Position numbers and translations under genes: made by a program. This document shows positions 1 to 8,387 of a stretch of DNA of 64,000 bases, piece after piece. Source of the DNA: Beijerinckiaceae bacterium (GTDB lineage Bacteria > Pseudomonadota > Alphaproteobacteria > Rhizobiales > Beijerinckiaceae). The notes under the pieces were generated by a model, which ran no database searches, had not been told where the DNA came from, and was given only the letters and a program-made list of their open reading frames with translations. The stretch's first letter is position 1. Every line of letters begins with the position of its first letter. The stretch is from contig JAIETL010000010.1 of assembly GCA_019745195.1 (NCBI GenBank), positions 39,470-103,469 on the forward strand, written 5' to 3'.

Positions 1-1057
1 CGCAGCCATTGGACTGGCCGCTGGGGCCGAGCAGGTAGCTGTGCGCCAGAAGCCCGGCGCGGCCGAAGATCGCGCCGCTGCCGCCGACCGGGTGCAGCCG
101 GATGGCCCGGACGCCATGGAACAGCGCCTCGCGCTCGACGAGGTTGTAGGTGTGGGGCGGCGTCACGCCGTTCATCCTGACATGCGAGTAGCGGATGTCG
201 TCCATCTTCTCGCCAAAGCCGGAATGGGCCTCGAGCCGCTCGCCATTGGGCAGATAGACCATCTGCGCCTTGATGTCGTAGATCGCCGTGCCGGCGCTGA
301 GGCTCGATGGCGGCGGTCCTGCCGGGCGGGGCGTCAGGCGCAGGCCGAGACCGGGCCCGAGCGCAGCGCCACGGTCGAGCTCCCCGTCCTGCGGCGCGGC
401 GTAGGCGAGCTGCGTGCCGGCCTCGCGCGGCGACACGCCAAACAGCTTCTGGATGAAGTTGCGGTTGTCCTCGGGCGCGGCGGCGGCGACCGGAGCCGCC
501 TTGCCGCGACGGACCGCGGGCGTAGCCGCAACGCGCGCCTTCTCGGCGGTGGCGGCGGCCTTCGGCTCGGTCGCAGCGGGAATTTTCAGATCGGCGGGGC
601 GCGGCACCGGAAGCGGCGCATCGATCAGGCGCGAGGTGATCAGCGGCGGCAGCGCGGGCTGCGCGGATGCGGCGGGCTCGCCATCGGGCGCATGGCGGGA
701 AACGGATATCGAGGACGGCAGGCTCGCGGTCCGCATCGGGTCGGCGATCGCGGGCCTGAGAGCCGCGCTCAGGGGGGCCTGCTCGGCGAAGGTCAGCGGC
801 GTCGCGCCGATTGTGACGCGGGCGTCCAGCAGGGCGCTGTAGCGAGCCGGGGCCGGGTTTGCGCTCGCCCGTTGCGGGGCCGCCTGCTCAGTCCGGGCGG
901 GGACGGCGACGGGCAGCGCCGCCTGCTCCGGCCAGCCCGCCAGCGCGAACAACCCGAGCGCCACCGATGTGAGCAGCAACCTCGCGCAGAGCGCGCGCCG
1001 CCTTTGGCCATGCGAGCCGGCGCGGATGCGCCCGGCCCGGCGTATCGAGAAACCCAT
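1..1057 (-). CDS. DUF2778 (Tlde1-like) cell-wall protein, 3' end cut by window
   Basis: This reading frame runs leftward from an ATG at 1057 and leaves the window still open, so about 352 residues are visible. After a basic N-terminus comes one hydrophobic segment (about residues 27-43, LLLTSVALGLFALAGW), which is a signal or anchor. A long low-complexity Ala/Pro region follows. The C-terminal part (about residue 255 onward) has the DUF2778/Tlde1 pattern: AGTAIYDIKAQMVYLPNGE, HLPV-type spacing IRLHPVGGSGAIFGRAGLLA, then HSYLLGPSGQSNGC with the His and Cys expected of this L,D-transpeptidase-like fold. Members act on peptidoglycan tetrapeptides; some are type VI effectors. No secretion genes are adjacent, so a housekeeping envelope role is more likely. 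The extreme C-terminus is outside the window. Confidence 0.82.
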   Translation of the reverse strand, partial: MGFSIRRAGRIRAGSHGQRRRALCARLLLTSVALGLFALAGWPEQAALPVAVPARTEQAAPQRASANPAPARYSALLDARVTIGATPLTFAEQAPLSAALRPAIADPMRTASLPSSISVSRHAPDGEPAASAQPALPPLITSRLIDAPLPVPRPADLKIPAATEPKAAATAEKARVAATPAVRRGKAAPVAAAAPEDNRNFIQKLFGVSPREAGTQLAYAAPQDGELDRGAALGPGLGLRLTPRPAGPPPSSLSAGTAIYDIKAQMVYLPNGERLEAHSGFGEKMDDIRYSHVRMNGVTPPHTYNLVEREALFHGVRAIRLHPVGGSGAIFGRAGLLAHSYLLGPSGQSNGC

Positions 1058-1195
1058 GCGACGCCACTCACGCAACCACCGGGATCGCCGCGGACTTGGC
1101 GGCGGAAGACCCGAAACTCAGACGCGTCGATCAGACGCGATCTTGGTTAAGCGCGGGTGAATGGAAGAGCAGGAATTGACGGCGTTTTTGCGCCC

Positions 1196-2803
1196 TCACA
1201 TCCGGAACACGCCGAACTTCGTCTCCTGAACCTGCGCGTTCAGGCAAGCGGAAAAAGCCAGCGCCAGAACCCGGCGCGTCTCCGAGGGCAGGATGATGCC
1301 GTCGTCCCAGAGCCGCGCGGTGGCGTGGTAGGGCGAGCCCTCCTCCTCGTATTTCGAGCGGATCGGCGCCTTGAACGCCTCCTCCTCCTCAGCCCTCCAG
1401 CTCTTGCCCTCGGCCTCGATGTTGTCGCGGCGCACGGTGGCGAGCACGCTGGCGGCCTGTTCGCCCCCCATCACCGAAATGCGCGAGTTGGGCCAGGTGA
1501 AGAGGAAGCGCGGGCTGTAGGCCCGGCCGCACATGCCGTAATTGCCCGCCCCGAACGAGCCGCCGACCAAAACGGTGATCTTGGGCACCCGCGCCGAAGC
1601 GACGGCGGTGACGAGCTTGGCTCCGTCCTTGGCGATGCCGCGCGTTTCGAAATCGCGGCCGACCATGAAGCCGGTGATGTTCTGTAGGAACAGCAGCGGA
1701 ATCCGGCGCTGGCAGCACAGCTCGATGAAATGCGCGCCCTTGAGCGCGCTTTCTGAGAACAGAATTCCGTTATTGGCGATGATGCCGACGGGAATGCCAT
1801 GGATGCGGGCAAAGCCCGTGATCAGGGTCTGGCCGTAGAGCCGCTTGAACTCGTCGAATTCGGAGCCGTCGACCAACCGGGCGATGACCTCGCGGATGTC
1901 GTATTGCTTCTTCAGGTCGGTCGGGACGACCGCCTCCAGCTCCTCGACGGGGTAAAGCGGCTCGACCGATTGCGCGATGTCGATGTCGGGGCGCTTGACG
2001 CTGTTGAGGTTGCCCGCGATGCGCCGCGCGATCGCCAGCGCATGCGCATCGTCGCCGGCATAGTGGTCGGCGACGCCCGACAGCCGCGCATGGACATCCG
2101 CGCCGCCAAGGTCTTCCGCCGTCACGACCTCGCCGGTCGCGGCCTTCACGAGCGGCGGGCCGCCCAGAAAGATCGTGCCCTGGTTCTTTACGATGACCGT
2201 CTCGTCCGACATCGCCGGAACATAGGCCCCGCCGGCGGTGCAGGAGCCCATCACCACCGCGACCTGCGGGATGCCGGCCGCCGACAGATTGGCCTGGTTG
2301 TAGAAGATGCGGCCGAAATGCTCGCGGTCGGGAAAGACATCGGTCTGGTACGGCAGGTTCGCGCCGCCTGAATCGACCAGGTAGATGCAGGGCAAACGGT
2401 TCTCGGCCGCGATCTCCTGCGCGCGCAGATGCTTCTTCACCGTCATCGGGTAGTAGGTGCCGCCCTTGATGGTGGCGTCGTTGCACACGACCATGCATTC
2501 GCGGCCCGCAACCCGGCCGATGCCGGCGATCATGCCCGCCCCATGGACGTCGCCCTCATACATGCCGAAGGCGGCAAGCGAGCCGATCTCCAGAAAGGCC
2601 GAGCCCGGATCGAGCAGGCGCAGCACGCGCTCCCTCGGCAGCAGTTTTCCGCGTGACGTATGCCGCTCGCGGGATTTGGCGTTGCCGCCGAGCGCGGCCG
2701 TGGCGCGGCGCGCCTCCAGCTCGGCGCGAAGCTGGCCCCAGGCCTGCGCATTAGCTTTCGTCTCGGCCGAATCCAGATCGACCTTGCTCTCGATGACCGG
2801 CAC
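1196..2803 (-). CDS. mccB: Methylcrotonyl-CoA carboxylase beta (carboxyltransferase) subunit
   Basis: The 535-residue product carries both halves of an acyl-CoA carboxyltransferase. The N-terminal crotonase-like half has [17 protein letters not shown] near residue 185 and the MCC hallmark [19 protein letters not shown]. The C-terminal half has [19 protein letters not shown] and [20 protein letters not shown] near residues 410-430. This subunit moves the carboxyl group from carboxybiotin to 3-methylcrotonyl-CoA in leucine degradation. The length is normal for the family. The biotin-carrying alpha subunit is not adjacent; the only biotin carboxylase in the window (pccA, 36.6 kb) looks propionyl-CoA specific. 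Isovaleryl-CoA dehydrogenase, the preceding pathway step, lies at 28.7 kb. MCC identity rests on motif recognition. Confidence 0.92.
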   Translation of the reverse strand: MPVIESKVDLDSAETKANAQAWGQLRAELEARRATAALGGNAKSRERHTSRGKLLPRERVLRLLDPGSAFLEIGSLAAFGMYEGDVHGAGMIAGIGRVAGRECMVVCNDATIKGGTYYPMTVKKHLRAQEIAAENRLPCIYLVDSGGANLPYQTDVFPDREHFGRIFYNQANLSAAGIPQVAVVMGSCTAGGAYVPAMSDETVIVKNQGTIFLGGPPLVKAATGEVVTAEDLGGADVHARLSGVADHYAGDDAHALAIARRIAGNLNSVKRPDIDIAQSVEPLYPVEELEAVVPTDLKKQYDIREVIARLVDGSEFDEFKRLYGQTLITGFARIHGIPVGIIANNGILFSESALKGAHFIELCCQRRIPLLFLQNITGFMVGRDFETRGIAKDGAKLVTAVASARVPKITVLVGGSFGAGNYGMCGRAYSPRFLFTWPNSRISVMGGEQAASVLATVRRDNIEAEGKSWRAEEEEAFKAPIRSKYEEEGSPYHATARLWDDGIILPSETRRVLALAFSACLNAQVQETKFGVFRM

Positions 2804-2846
2804 GTCGCGCTCCCTCGTCGGCTTGACGAAGCCCCTCGATCGAATC

Positions 2847-2964
2847 CTCAGCCCTCATCCTGAGGAGCCGCGTAGCGGCGTCTCGAAGGATGCTCCATAT
2901 CGCGCGGGCTGGAGCATCCTTCGAGACGCGCTCCTGCGGAGCGCTCCTCAGGATGAGGGCTGAG
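2847..2964. repeat. Dispersed palindromic element, family A copy 1
   Basis: A 118-bp intergenic inverted repeat whose outer arms read CTCAGCCCTCATCCTGAGGA and its complement, with an inner pair around GTCTCGAAGGATGCTCC and GGAGCATCCTTCGAGAC. A second copy with the same arms is at 4651-4780. The form is that of a REP/MITE-like hairpin; it encodes nothing. It fills most of the gap upstream of mccB. Confidence 0.9.
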
Positions 2965-3067
2965 GGTCGGGGACTCTCTGATGTGCCTTATGAACCGCAG
3001 CGCAAGAGCTGCCAACAGCCTCTTGCGCCAATGTCGGCAGCCCAAAGAAGCGCTCGAATGGCGCTTT

Positions 3068-3411
3068 TCAGTCGATACGGCTTGGATCGCCGCGCCGCAG
3101 CCATAGGGAAACGAGCGAGTATAGCGACCACAGGACTGACACAAGGCTCGCGACCGCCAACAGCGTCGTCCACCAGTATCCGCTCAACCTCCGCTCAAGA
3201 ACAGAAGAATGGTGGTAGGCAGACAGAGAGCGACGCTGATCAACTCTTTGTAGATTTTCGAGCGCCTCTCGAATGGAGGAGACAACTGGCGGGCGGCGAC
3301 CAACTCGGACCGTGTTTGCGCGCTCGCCTCGGCGAACCATGCGCGCTCTTGCTTGCGAAGACTCTGGTCTCCGGAAGATCCATGCTCCGCAGGCGCATCT
3401 TTCGGATCCAT
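3068..3411 (-). pseudogene. Small two-helix membrane protein, split by 11-bp tandem duplication
   Basis: An ATG at 3411 has a good ribosome-binding site (GGAGAG, 5 nt spacing). It opens a frame beginning MDPKDAPAEHGSSGDQ, continues to a first hydrophobic stretch ELISVALCLPTTILLFLSGG, and stops at 3184. A second frame resumes with YWWTTLLAVASLVSVLWSLY and ends WLRRGDPSRID at 3068. The two frames meet at a perfect tandem duplication: plus-strand TCCGCTCAACC (3179-3189) is followed by TCCGCTCAA (3190-3198). Removing one 11-bp unit joins the frames as LFLSGYWWTTLL and gives a single 110-residue protein with a hydrophilic N-terminus and two transmembrane segments. I do not recognise the family. 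Function is unknown, and in this strain the gene is probably inactive or truncated. Confidence 0.65.
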
Positions 3412-3518
3412 GGAAACTCTCCGCAAGGAGGACACACGCTATCCGACAAGCCTCGGCAGCGACACGACCTGAGTAGGACGTCCCTTCGATGACGTAAATG
3501 CGATCGGCGGCACGCATA

Positions 3519-4235
3519 TCATGCCAGAACCGTCGCCCCGAAGATGCGCTCGAACTCCGCTCTCAGAACCGAATCCACCTCCGCCATCGCCACGGGCAGC
3601 CCGAGATCGACCAGCGAGGTCACGCCCTGATCGCTGACGCCGCAGGGCACGATGCCGTCGAAATGCGACAGGTCGGGCTCGACGTTCAGCGATATGCCGT
3701 GAAACGAGACCCAGCGACGGACGCGGATCCCGATCGCGGCGATCTTGTCTTCGGCAAGCTCTACGCCAAAGGCCGCCGCCTTGTCCGGCCGCCGGACCCA
3801 GACGCCGACACGGTCCTCGCGTCGTTCGCCACGCACGTTCATCGCGTCGAGCGTGCCGATCAGCCAGGCCTCCAGCGCCGCCACGAACCGCCGCAGGTCG
3901 GGCGCGCGGCGCTTCAGGTCGAGCATGACATAGGCCACGCGCTGACCCGGCCCGTGATAGGTGTACTGCCCGCCCCTGCCCGCCTGATGCACCGGAAACC
4001 GGCCCGGCGCGACGAGATCGGCGTCCCTGGCCGAGGTTCCGGCCGTATAGAGCGGCGGATGCTCGACCAGCCAGATGCGCTCGGCCGCCTGCCCGTCGGC
4101 GATCAGGGCGATGCGCGCCTCCATCTCGGCCACGGCGTCCTCATAGCCCGTCAGCCCCTCGGCAACGACCCATTCGACAGGCGGCGATCCCGGCTCGGGC
4201 GAAAACAAAACCGACAACTTGGCGCGGCTCTTCAC
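3519..4235 (-). CDS. lipB: Octanoyltransferase (lipoyl synthesis)
   Basis: LipB transfers octanoyl from acyl-carrier protein to the lipoyl domains of 2-oxoacid dehydrogenases and the glycine cleavage H protein. The 238-residue product has the substrate-pocket motif [11 protein letters not shown] (residues 88-98), the catalytic lysine in [10 protein letters not shown] (K164), [11 protein letters not shown] (H179) and the catalytic cysteine in VPCGVSDQG (C198). The assigned start is GTG at 4235 with only a weak Shine-Dalgarno; a somewhat shorter start is possible. It is divergent from the fliN-like gene, so the two share a roughly 125-bp control region. Confidence 0.95.
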   Translation of the reverse strand: MKSRAKLSVLFSPEPGSPPVEWVVAEGLTGYEDAVAEMEARIALIADGQAAERIWLVEHPPLYTAGTSARDADLVAPGRFPVHQAGRGGQYTYHGPGQRVAYVMLDLKRRAPDLRRFVAALEAWLIGTLDAMNVRGERREDRVGVWVRRPDKAAAFGVELAEDKIAAIGIRVRRWVSFHGISLNVEPDLSHFDGIVPCGVSDQGVTSLVDLGLPVAMAEVDSVLRAEFERIFGATVLA

Positions 4236-4361
4236 TTGCGCTTAACCATGTTTGGCCGATGCTCTCTTCACCCGATGCGGCGCGGCTCTCATGCGCCGGA
4301 TTCCGGTCGGCAGACAAGTTTCGTTGGTCGAATTGAAAAGTTAAGGTGCCGGAGGCAGGAC

Positions 4362-4631
4362 TTGAAGGCCGATCTCGATCTCGTTCCTGTCGAACTGACC
4401 GTCGTTCTGGGCCAGACCCGGATGCCGATCTACAAGCTGCTGCGCATGGGCCGGGGCGCCATCATCGAGCTCAACGCCACCGAGAGCGACGAGGTCGAAA
4501 TCCTCGCCAACAACCACCCCTTCGCCAAGGGCAACGTCGTCGTCAGCGGGGCCAGGATCTCGGTCGAGATCACCCAGATGCTGATGCGACCAACGGTCTA
4601 CTCGCTCCAGACCGTCGCGCAAGCGGCCTGA
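4362..4631 (+). CDS. fliN: FliN/SpoA-domain flagellar switch-like protein
   Basis: The 89-residue product consists almost entirely of one SpoA (surface presentation of antigens) domain: LDLVPVELTVVLGQTRMPI, LLRMGRGAIIELNA, EVEILANNHPFAKGNVVVSG and ISVEITQ. In FliN this domain forms the C-ring that sets flagellar rotation. The preferred start is TTG at 4362, since GGAGG lies 6 nt upstream and the product then begins MKADLDLVPVEL as in rhizobial homologues. An in-frame ATG at 4248 would add 38 unlikely residues. There are no flagellar genes nearby, so this is either an orphan switch protein or a separate SpoA paralogue. Confidence 0.8.
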   Translation: MKADLDLVPVELTVVLGQTRMPIYKLLRMGRGAIIELNATESDEVEILANNHPFAKGNVVVSGARISVEITQMLMRPTVYSLQTVAQAA

Positions 4632-4650
4632 TTGGGCGGCACGCTCATCT

Positions 4651-4780
4651 CCTGAGCCCTCATCCTGAGGAGCAGCCGCAGGCTGCGTCTCGAAGGATGC
4701 TCCAGATGGTGCTGACCGAGTGATCTGGAACATCCTTCGAGACGCGGGCTCGCGCCCGCTCCTCAGGATGAGGGCTCAGG
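4651..4780. repeat. Dispersed palindromic element, family A copy 2
   Basis: A 130-bp inverted repeat with perfect 23-nt outer arms at 4651-4673 and 4758-4780 (core CCTCATCCTGAGGAGC). An inner inverted pair is built on GTCTCGAAGGATG. It shares its arms and inner block with 2847-2964 but has a different centre. Together with the tRNA promoter region it accounts for the gap 4632-4888. Confidence 0.9.
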
Positions 4781-4811
4781 CAGTTTGCGACGCATTCTTG
4801 ACGCGACGCAC

Positions 4812-4840
4812 TTGTGGCGGCGGATTCGATTTGCTAGACC
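4812..4840 (+). promoter_or_regulatory. Candidate promoter of tRNA-Leu
   Basis: A TTGTGG box (4812-4817) is separated by 17 nt from TAGACC (4835-4840), about 49 nt before the mature tRNA 5' end. Spacing fits a housekeeping sigma promoter. Hexamer agreement is only partial, so this is tentative. Confidence 0.35.
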
Positions 4841-4888
4841 CGCGCCGCTCACCGATACGGCGCTTCAGCGCGGCCCCGGTGAGCCGCT

Positions 4889-4973
4889 GCGGTCATGGCG
4901 GAATTGGTAGACGCACTACCTTGAGGTGGTAGCGGGGAGACCCGTGGAGGTTCGAGTCCTCTTGACCGCACCA
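4889..4973 (+). tRNA. tRNA-Leu(GAG)
   Basis: The 85-nt sequence folds as a class II tRNA. The acceptor strands GCGGTCA and TGACCGC are followed by an encoded ACCA end. The D-arm carries GGTAGACGC. The anticodon stem CTACC/GGTAG encloses the loop TTGAGGT with anticodon GAG (reads CUC and CUU). There is an extended variable arm, and a T-arm with GGTTCGAGTCC. It is followed by a strong terminator. Confidence 0.97.
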
Positions 4974-4992
4974 GTTTGGGGCGCAAGCCCAT

Positions 4993-5030
4993 GAAAACGG
5001 CGATCCGCAAGGATCGCCGTTTTCGTTTTC
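4993..5030 (+). terminator. Rho-independent terminator after tRNA-Leu
   Basis: A perfect 14-bp stem GAAAACGGCGATCC / GGATCGCCGTTTTC with GCAA loop (4993-5024) is followed by a T-rich tail (GTTTTC). It ends the tRNA transcript before mgtE. Confidence 0.9.
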
Positions 5031-5133
5031 GGCGCCACCGCCGCCATGTTGCGTTGCAAGAGCCGCGCGCCGCTGACACAAGGGCCGAGCCTCTTGCTGG
5101 CAAGCCCCTTTCTCGAATCGCGGAGCCCAAGCG

Positions 5134-6540
5134 ATGGCCGACACCGAGAAAGCTTCGGACGACGTCCTCGAACGCCCGATCCGCGACGAGGATGGCGCGT
5201 TCGACCACGAGCTGGTCGAGAAAGTCTCGCAGGCGCTGCTGCTGTCGGACCTGACGACGCTGCGCGGCGTCGTCGAGGACATGCACGAGGCCGATCTCGG
5301 CGCACTGCTCGAGGCGCTCGATGTCGATGAGCGCCCGCGCCTGATCTCGCTGCTCGGCGCCGATTTCGACTTCACCGCGCTGACCGAGGTCGACGACGCC
5401 GTCCGCGAGGAGATTCTCGAAGAACTCTCGGCGCAGACCGTCGCCGAGGGCGTGCGCGAACTCGATACCGACGACGCCGTCTACATCCTCGAGGACATGG
5501 ACGAGGCCGACAAGCAGGAGGTGCTGGACAGGCTCACTCCCGCCGAGCGGATCGTGCTGCAACAGGGCCTCGACTATCCCGAGAACAGCGCCGGCCGGCG
5601 CATGCAGAGCGAAATCCTCGCGGTGCCGGCGTTCTGGACGGTCGGCCAGACCATCGACCATCTGCGCCAGACGGAAAACCTGCCGGAGCGCTTCTTCGAG
5701 GTGCTCGTCGCCGATCCCGCGCATCATTTCGTCGGCTCGGTCCCGCTCGACCGGCTGCTGCGCACGCAGCGCCCCGTGGCGATCGCCACGCTGGTCGACG
5801 AGGACAGCCGCGCGGTCAACGCGACCGACGACATCGAGGACGTGGCCCGGCTGTTCCAGCGCTACAACCTGATCGCGACGCCCGTCATCGACGAGGCCGG
5901 GCGGCTCGTGGGCGTCCTGACCATCGACGACATCGTCGACGTGATCGAGCAGGCGGCCGACGACGACGTGAAGCAGCTCGGCGGCGTCGATGCCGACGAG
6001 GAGCTGTCCGATTCGGTGCCGCAGATCGCCAGAAGCCGCTTTCGCTGGCTCTTCGTCAATCTGATCACCGCCTTCCTCGCCGCCGCGGTGATGAGCCTGT
6101 TCGAGGCGCAGCTCACGCAGCTCGTGGCGCTCGCCATCCTCGCCCCGATCGTCGCCAGCCAGGGCGGCAACGCCGCGACGCAGACCATGACGGTCGCGGT
6201 GCGCGCGCTGGCGACGCAGGAACTCGGCTCCTGGAACATCCGCCGCTTCTTCACCCGAGAGCTGATCGTCGCGCTGATCAACGGTGTCGCCTTCGCGCTG
6301 ATCACCGGGGTGGTCGCGGCCTTCTGGTTCGGCAATCTCTGGCTCGGCTTCGTCATCGGCATCGCCATGGTGATCAACCTGGTCGCGGCCGCGCTTGCCG
6401 GCGTCGCCATTCCGTTCCTGCTGGACCGCGCAGACATCGACCCTGCGGTCTCGTCGGGCACCTTCGTCACGACCGTGACCGATGTGGTCGGCTTCTTCGC
6501 CTTCCTCGGCACTGCGACGATTTTGCTCGGCCTGCGCTAG
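5134..6540 (+). CDS. mgtE: Magnesium transporter MgtE
   Basis: The 468-residue product has the MgtE order. A cytosolic superhelical N domain (about residues 15-135) contains ALLEALDVDERPRLISLLG and DDAVYILEDMDEADKQEV. Two CBS domains follow (about 136-260; ATPVIDEAGRLVGVLTIDDI). A five-helix membrane domain (about 285-468) includes SQGGNAATQTMTVAVRAL and the pore-side AGVAIPFLLDRADIDPA. MgtE is a Mg2+-gated inner-membrane channel; the acidic N and CBS domains close it when cytosolic Mg2+ is high. The ATG at 5134 has GGAG upstream. No M-box riboswitch was recognised in the leader. Confidence 0.95.
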   Translation: MADTEKASDDVLERPIRDEDGAFDHELVEKVSQALLLSDLTTLRGVVEDMHEADLGALLEALDVDERPRLISLLGADFDFTALTEVDDAVREEILEELSAQTVAEGVRELDTDDAVYILEDMDEADKQEVLDRLTPAERIVLQQGLDYPENSAGRRMQSEILAVPAFWTVGQTIDHLRQTENLPERFFEVLVADPAHHFVGSVPLDRLLRTQRPVAIATLVDEDSRAVNATDDIEDVARLFQRYNLIATPVIDEAGRLVGVLTIDDIVDVIEQAADDDVKQLGGVDADEELSDSVPQIARSRFRWLFVNLITAFLAAAVMSLFEAQLTQLVALAILAPIVASQGGNAATQTMTVAVRALATQELGSWNIRRFFTRELIVALINGVAFALITGVVAAFWFGNLWLGFVIGIAMVINLVAAALAGVAIPFLLDRADIDPAVSSGTFVTTVTDVVGFFAFLGTATILLGLR

Positions 6541-6593
6541 AAACAGGCGGGCAAAAACAGGTAACGTAAACCGGCCGTCAAGTTTTCTCCTCA

Positions 6594-7538
6594 ATGCTTT
6601 GCGAGATGACGACCCGCCGCATGACACATCCCCGTCCCGTCCCGCTCCTGCTCGCCGCCGCCTTCGCGGTGCTGGGCGGCTGCGTCGCGATGGAGAGCCA
6701 CTACCCCGCCAAGGGCGACAACCGCCCTCACCCGGGCGTGGCCGCCGCGCACAACTATCCGATCCACGGCATCGACATCTCGCGCTGGCAAGGCGAGATC
6801 GACTGGACCGCCGTCAGGGGCGCGGGCACCCGCTTCGTCTTCATGAAGGCGACCGAGGGCGGCGATCACATCGACCCCGCCTTCCTGCGCAACTGGGAGG
6901 GCGCGCGCCGCGCCGGCATCGCGCGCGGGGCCTACCATTTCGTCTACTGGTGCCGCCCGGCCCATGAGCAGGCGGTCTGGTTCAAGCAGCACATTCCCAA
7001 CGACCCCGACGCCCTGCCGCCGGTGCTCGACGTCGAGTGGAACGGCCATTCGAAGACCTGCCCCAAGAAGGTCGACCGCGAACTGGCGCTGGAGAAGATC
7101 CGGCTCATGCTGACCGAGCTCGAACAACTCACCGGCAAGAAGCCGATCATCTACACCGACATCACCTTCCACAAGGACGTGCTGGAAGGCCAGTTCGACG
7201 ACTATCCCTACTGGATCCGCTCGACCGCGGCCCTGCCCGAGACACGCTATGTCGATCGGCCCTGGGAATTCTGGCAGTTCACAACCACCGGCCGCGTGCC
7301 CGGCATCAAGGGCGATGTCGACCGCAACGCCTTTTTCGGCGGCGAGGCCGAGTTCGTCGGCTGGCGCAACGGCGAATACGACATCGGCACCCGTCGCTGG
7401 ACGACGCGCCGGGGCGTGCCGCCGCAGCCCTCGCCGGGGCCGGAGCGCCCCGCCGCGCCGCCGCCGGTAGCGACCATTCCGGGCGGAATCGCGCCGGTTG
7501 CTTCGTCGTTCGAGACGACCGAAGCCGAAGCCGAGTAG
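6594..7538 (+). CDS. GH25 muramidase-type lipoprotein (paralogue 1)
   Basis: The product of up to 314 residues has a lipoprotein signal (LLLAAAFAVLGGC) and a glycoside hydrolase family 25 domain. The motifs are HGIDISRWQGEIDW with the first catalytic-site Asp, FVFMKATEGG, GAYHFVYWC, the acidic DVE pair in PPVLDVEWNG, KKPIIYTDITFHKDV and WEFWQFTTTG. GH25 enzymes cleave the MurNAc-GlcNAc bond of peptidoglycan. Lipidation predicts a periplasmic, membrane-attached enzyme. ATGs at 6594, 6606 and 6621 are all possible starts; the longest is given. The tail after residue 265 is Pro/Ala-rich. A close paralogue is at 8388-9353 beyond pcs. Confidence 0.9.
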   Translation: MLCEMTTRRMTHPRPVPLLLAAAFAVLGGCVAMESHYPAKGDNRPHPGVAAAHNYPIHGIDISRWQGEIDWTAVRGAGTRFVFMKATEGGDHIDPAFLRNWEGARRAGIARGAYHFVYWCRPAHEQAVWFKQHIPNDPDALPPVLDVEWNGHSKTCPKKVDRELALEKIRLMLTELEQLTGKKPIIYTDITFHKDVLEGQFDDYPYWIRSTAALPETRYVDRPWEFWQFTTTGRVPGIKGDVDRNAFFGGEAEFVGWRNGEYDIGTRRWTTRRGVPPQPSPGPERPAAPPPVATIPGGIAPVASSFETTEAEAE

Positions 7539-7566
7539 CGTCGGCGGCTCAGTCGGACGCGTTGCG

Positions 7567-8277
7567 TCACTCGCTTAGGAGCGGCGCGCGCCACAAGCCC
7601 AGCATGACGAAATAGGCGGCGCAGGCCAGCAATAGCGCCTTGATCGCCCAGCCCGGCTGCATTCCGTGCCAGATCGACACGACAGCCGCGACGCCCCACA
7701 TAGCGAGCACGCCGAAGGTGACGCTGCGCCAGCGCCGCACCCGCACCGGATGCACGAACAGCACCGGCACGAACATCAGCACCGTCGCGAGGCCGATCAC
7801 CGCCAGCGAGAGCCAGACCGGCGGCGCGAAGGCGACGATGTAGAACAGCACGATGTTCCAGACCGCCGGAAAGCCGCGAAACCACCAGTCGTCGGTCTTC
7901 ATGCCGGTGTCGGCGAAATAGAGCGCGCTGGTCAGCGTCACCACCAGCGCGGCGATCAACCCCCAGGGCTGGACCATCACATCCGCGCGCAGCAGCATCG
8001 CGGCCGGCACGAAGACATAGGTGATGAAGTCGACCACGAGATCGAGCTGCGCGCCGTCATAACGCTTCGCCAGTCTGCCCACATCGAGCCGGCGCGCCAG
8101 CGGCCCGTCGAGCGTATCGACCGCGAGCGCCGCGCCCAGCCAGATGAAGGCGAGCGCGAGATCCCCGGCGATCACGGCCTGCAGCGCCAGCAGCCCGAGC
8201 GCCGCGCCCAGCGCGGTGAAGACATGGACGCCATAGGCCAGCGCCTTGCGCCAGCCTGCCCGCCGGGTCTCGTTCAC
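7567..8277 (-). CDS. pcs: Phosphatidylcholine synthase
   Basis: The 236-residue integral membrane protein has about seven hydrophobic segments and a CDP-alcohol phosphatidyltransferase signature: DTLDGPLARRLDVG, then YDGAQLDLVVDF. The Pcs family condenses CDP-diacylglycerol with choline to make phosphatidylcholine in the inner membrane, a lipid typical of Rhizobiales. Two GTG codons compete. The one at 8277 sits 7 nt after GGGGAG and is preferred over 8283, which would leave 1 nt. The gene is antiparallel to, and lies between, two GH25 paralogues. Confidence 0.88.
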   Translation of the reverse strand: MNETRRAGWRKALAYGVHVFTALGAALGLLALQAVIAGDLALAFIWLGAALAVDTLDGPLARRLDVGRLAKRYDGAQLDLVVDFITYVFVPAAMLLRADVMVQPWGLIAALVVTLTSALYFADTGMKTDDWWFRGFPAVWNIVLFYIVAFAPPVWLSLAVIGLATVLMFVPVLFVHPVRVRRWRSVTFGVLAMWGVAAVVSIWHGMQPGWAIKALLLACAAYFVMLGLWRAPLLSE

Positions 8278-8387
8278 GCGCACGCTCCCCGGTTAACCAC
8301 TGTTGAAACAACCCTGTCGCATTCGAGCGAGGTCTAACCGGCTTTTAACCCTGCCGCCCGCATCTCGAAAGCACAGGGAGGATCGAA

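Noticed and set aside
1..1057. Type VI secretion effector assignment for the DUF2778 protein
   Set aside because: No immunity gene or secretion genes are adjacent; the N-terminal hydrophobic segment fits an ordinary envelope protein.
41..1150. Long plus-strand open frame over the first kilobase
   Set aside because: It is an Arg/Gly/Ala-rich antisense shadow; the minus strand carries the recognisable DUF2778 protein in a frame that leaves the window.
2847..4780. Possible CRISPR repeats
   Set aside because: The repeated blocks are palindromes about 1.8 kb apart with genes between them, not regularly spaced direct repeats, and no cas genes are present.
4974..5133. Mg2+-sensing (M-box) riboswitch before mgtE
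   Set aside because: The leader contains only the tRNA terminator and about 100 nt without the M-box conserved blocks.
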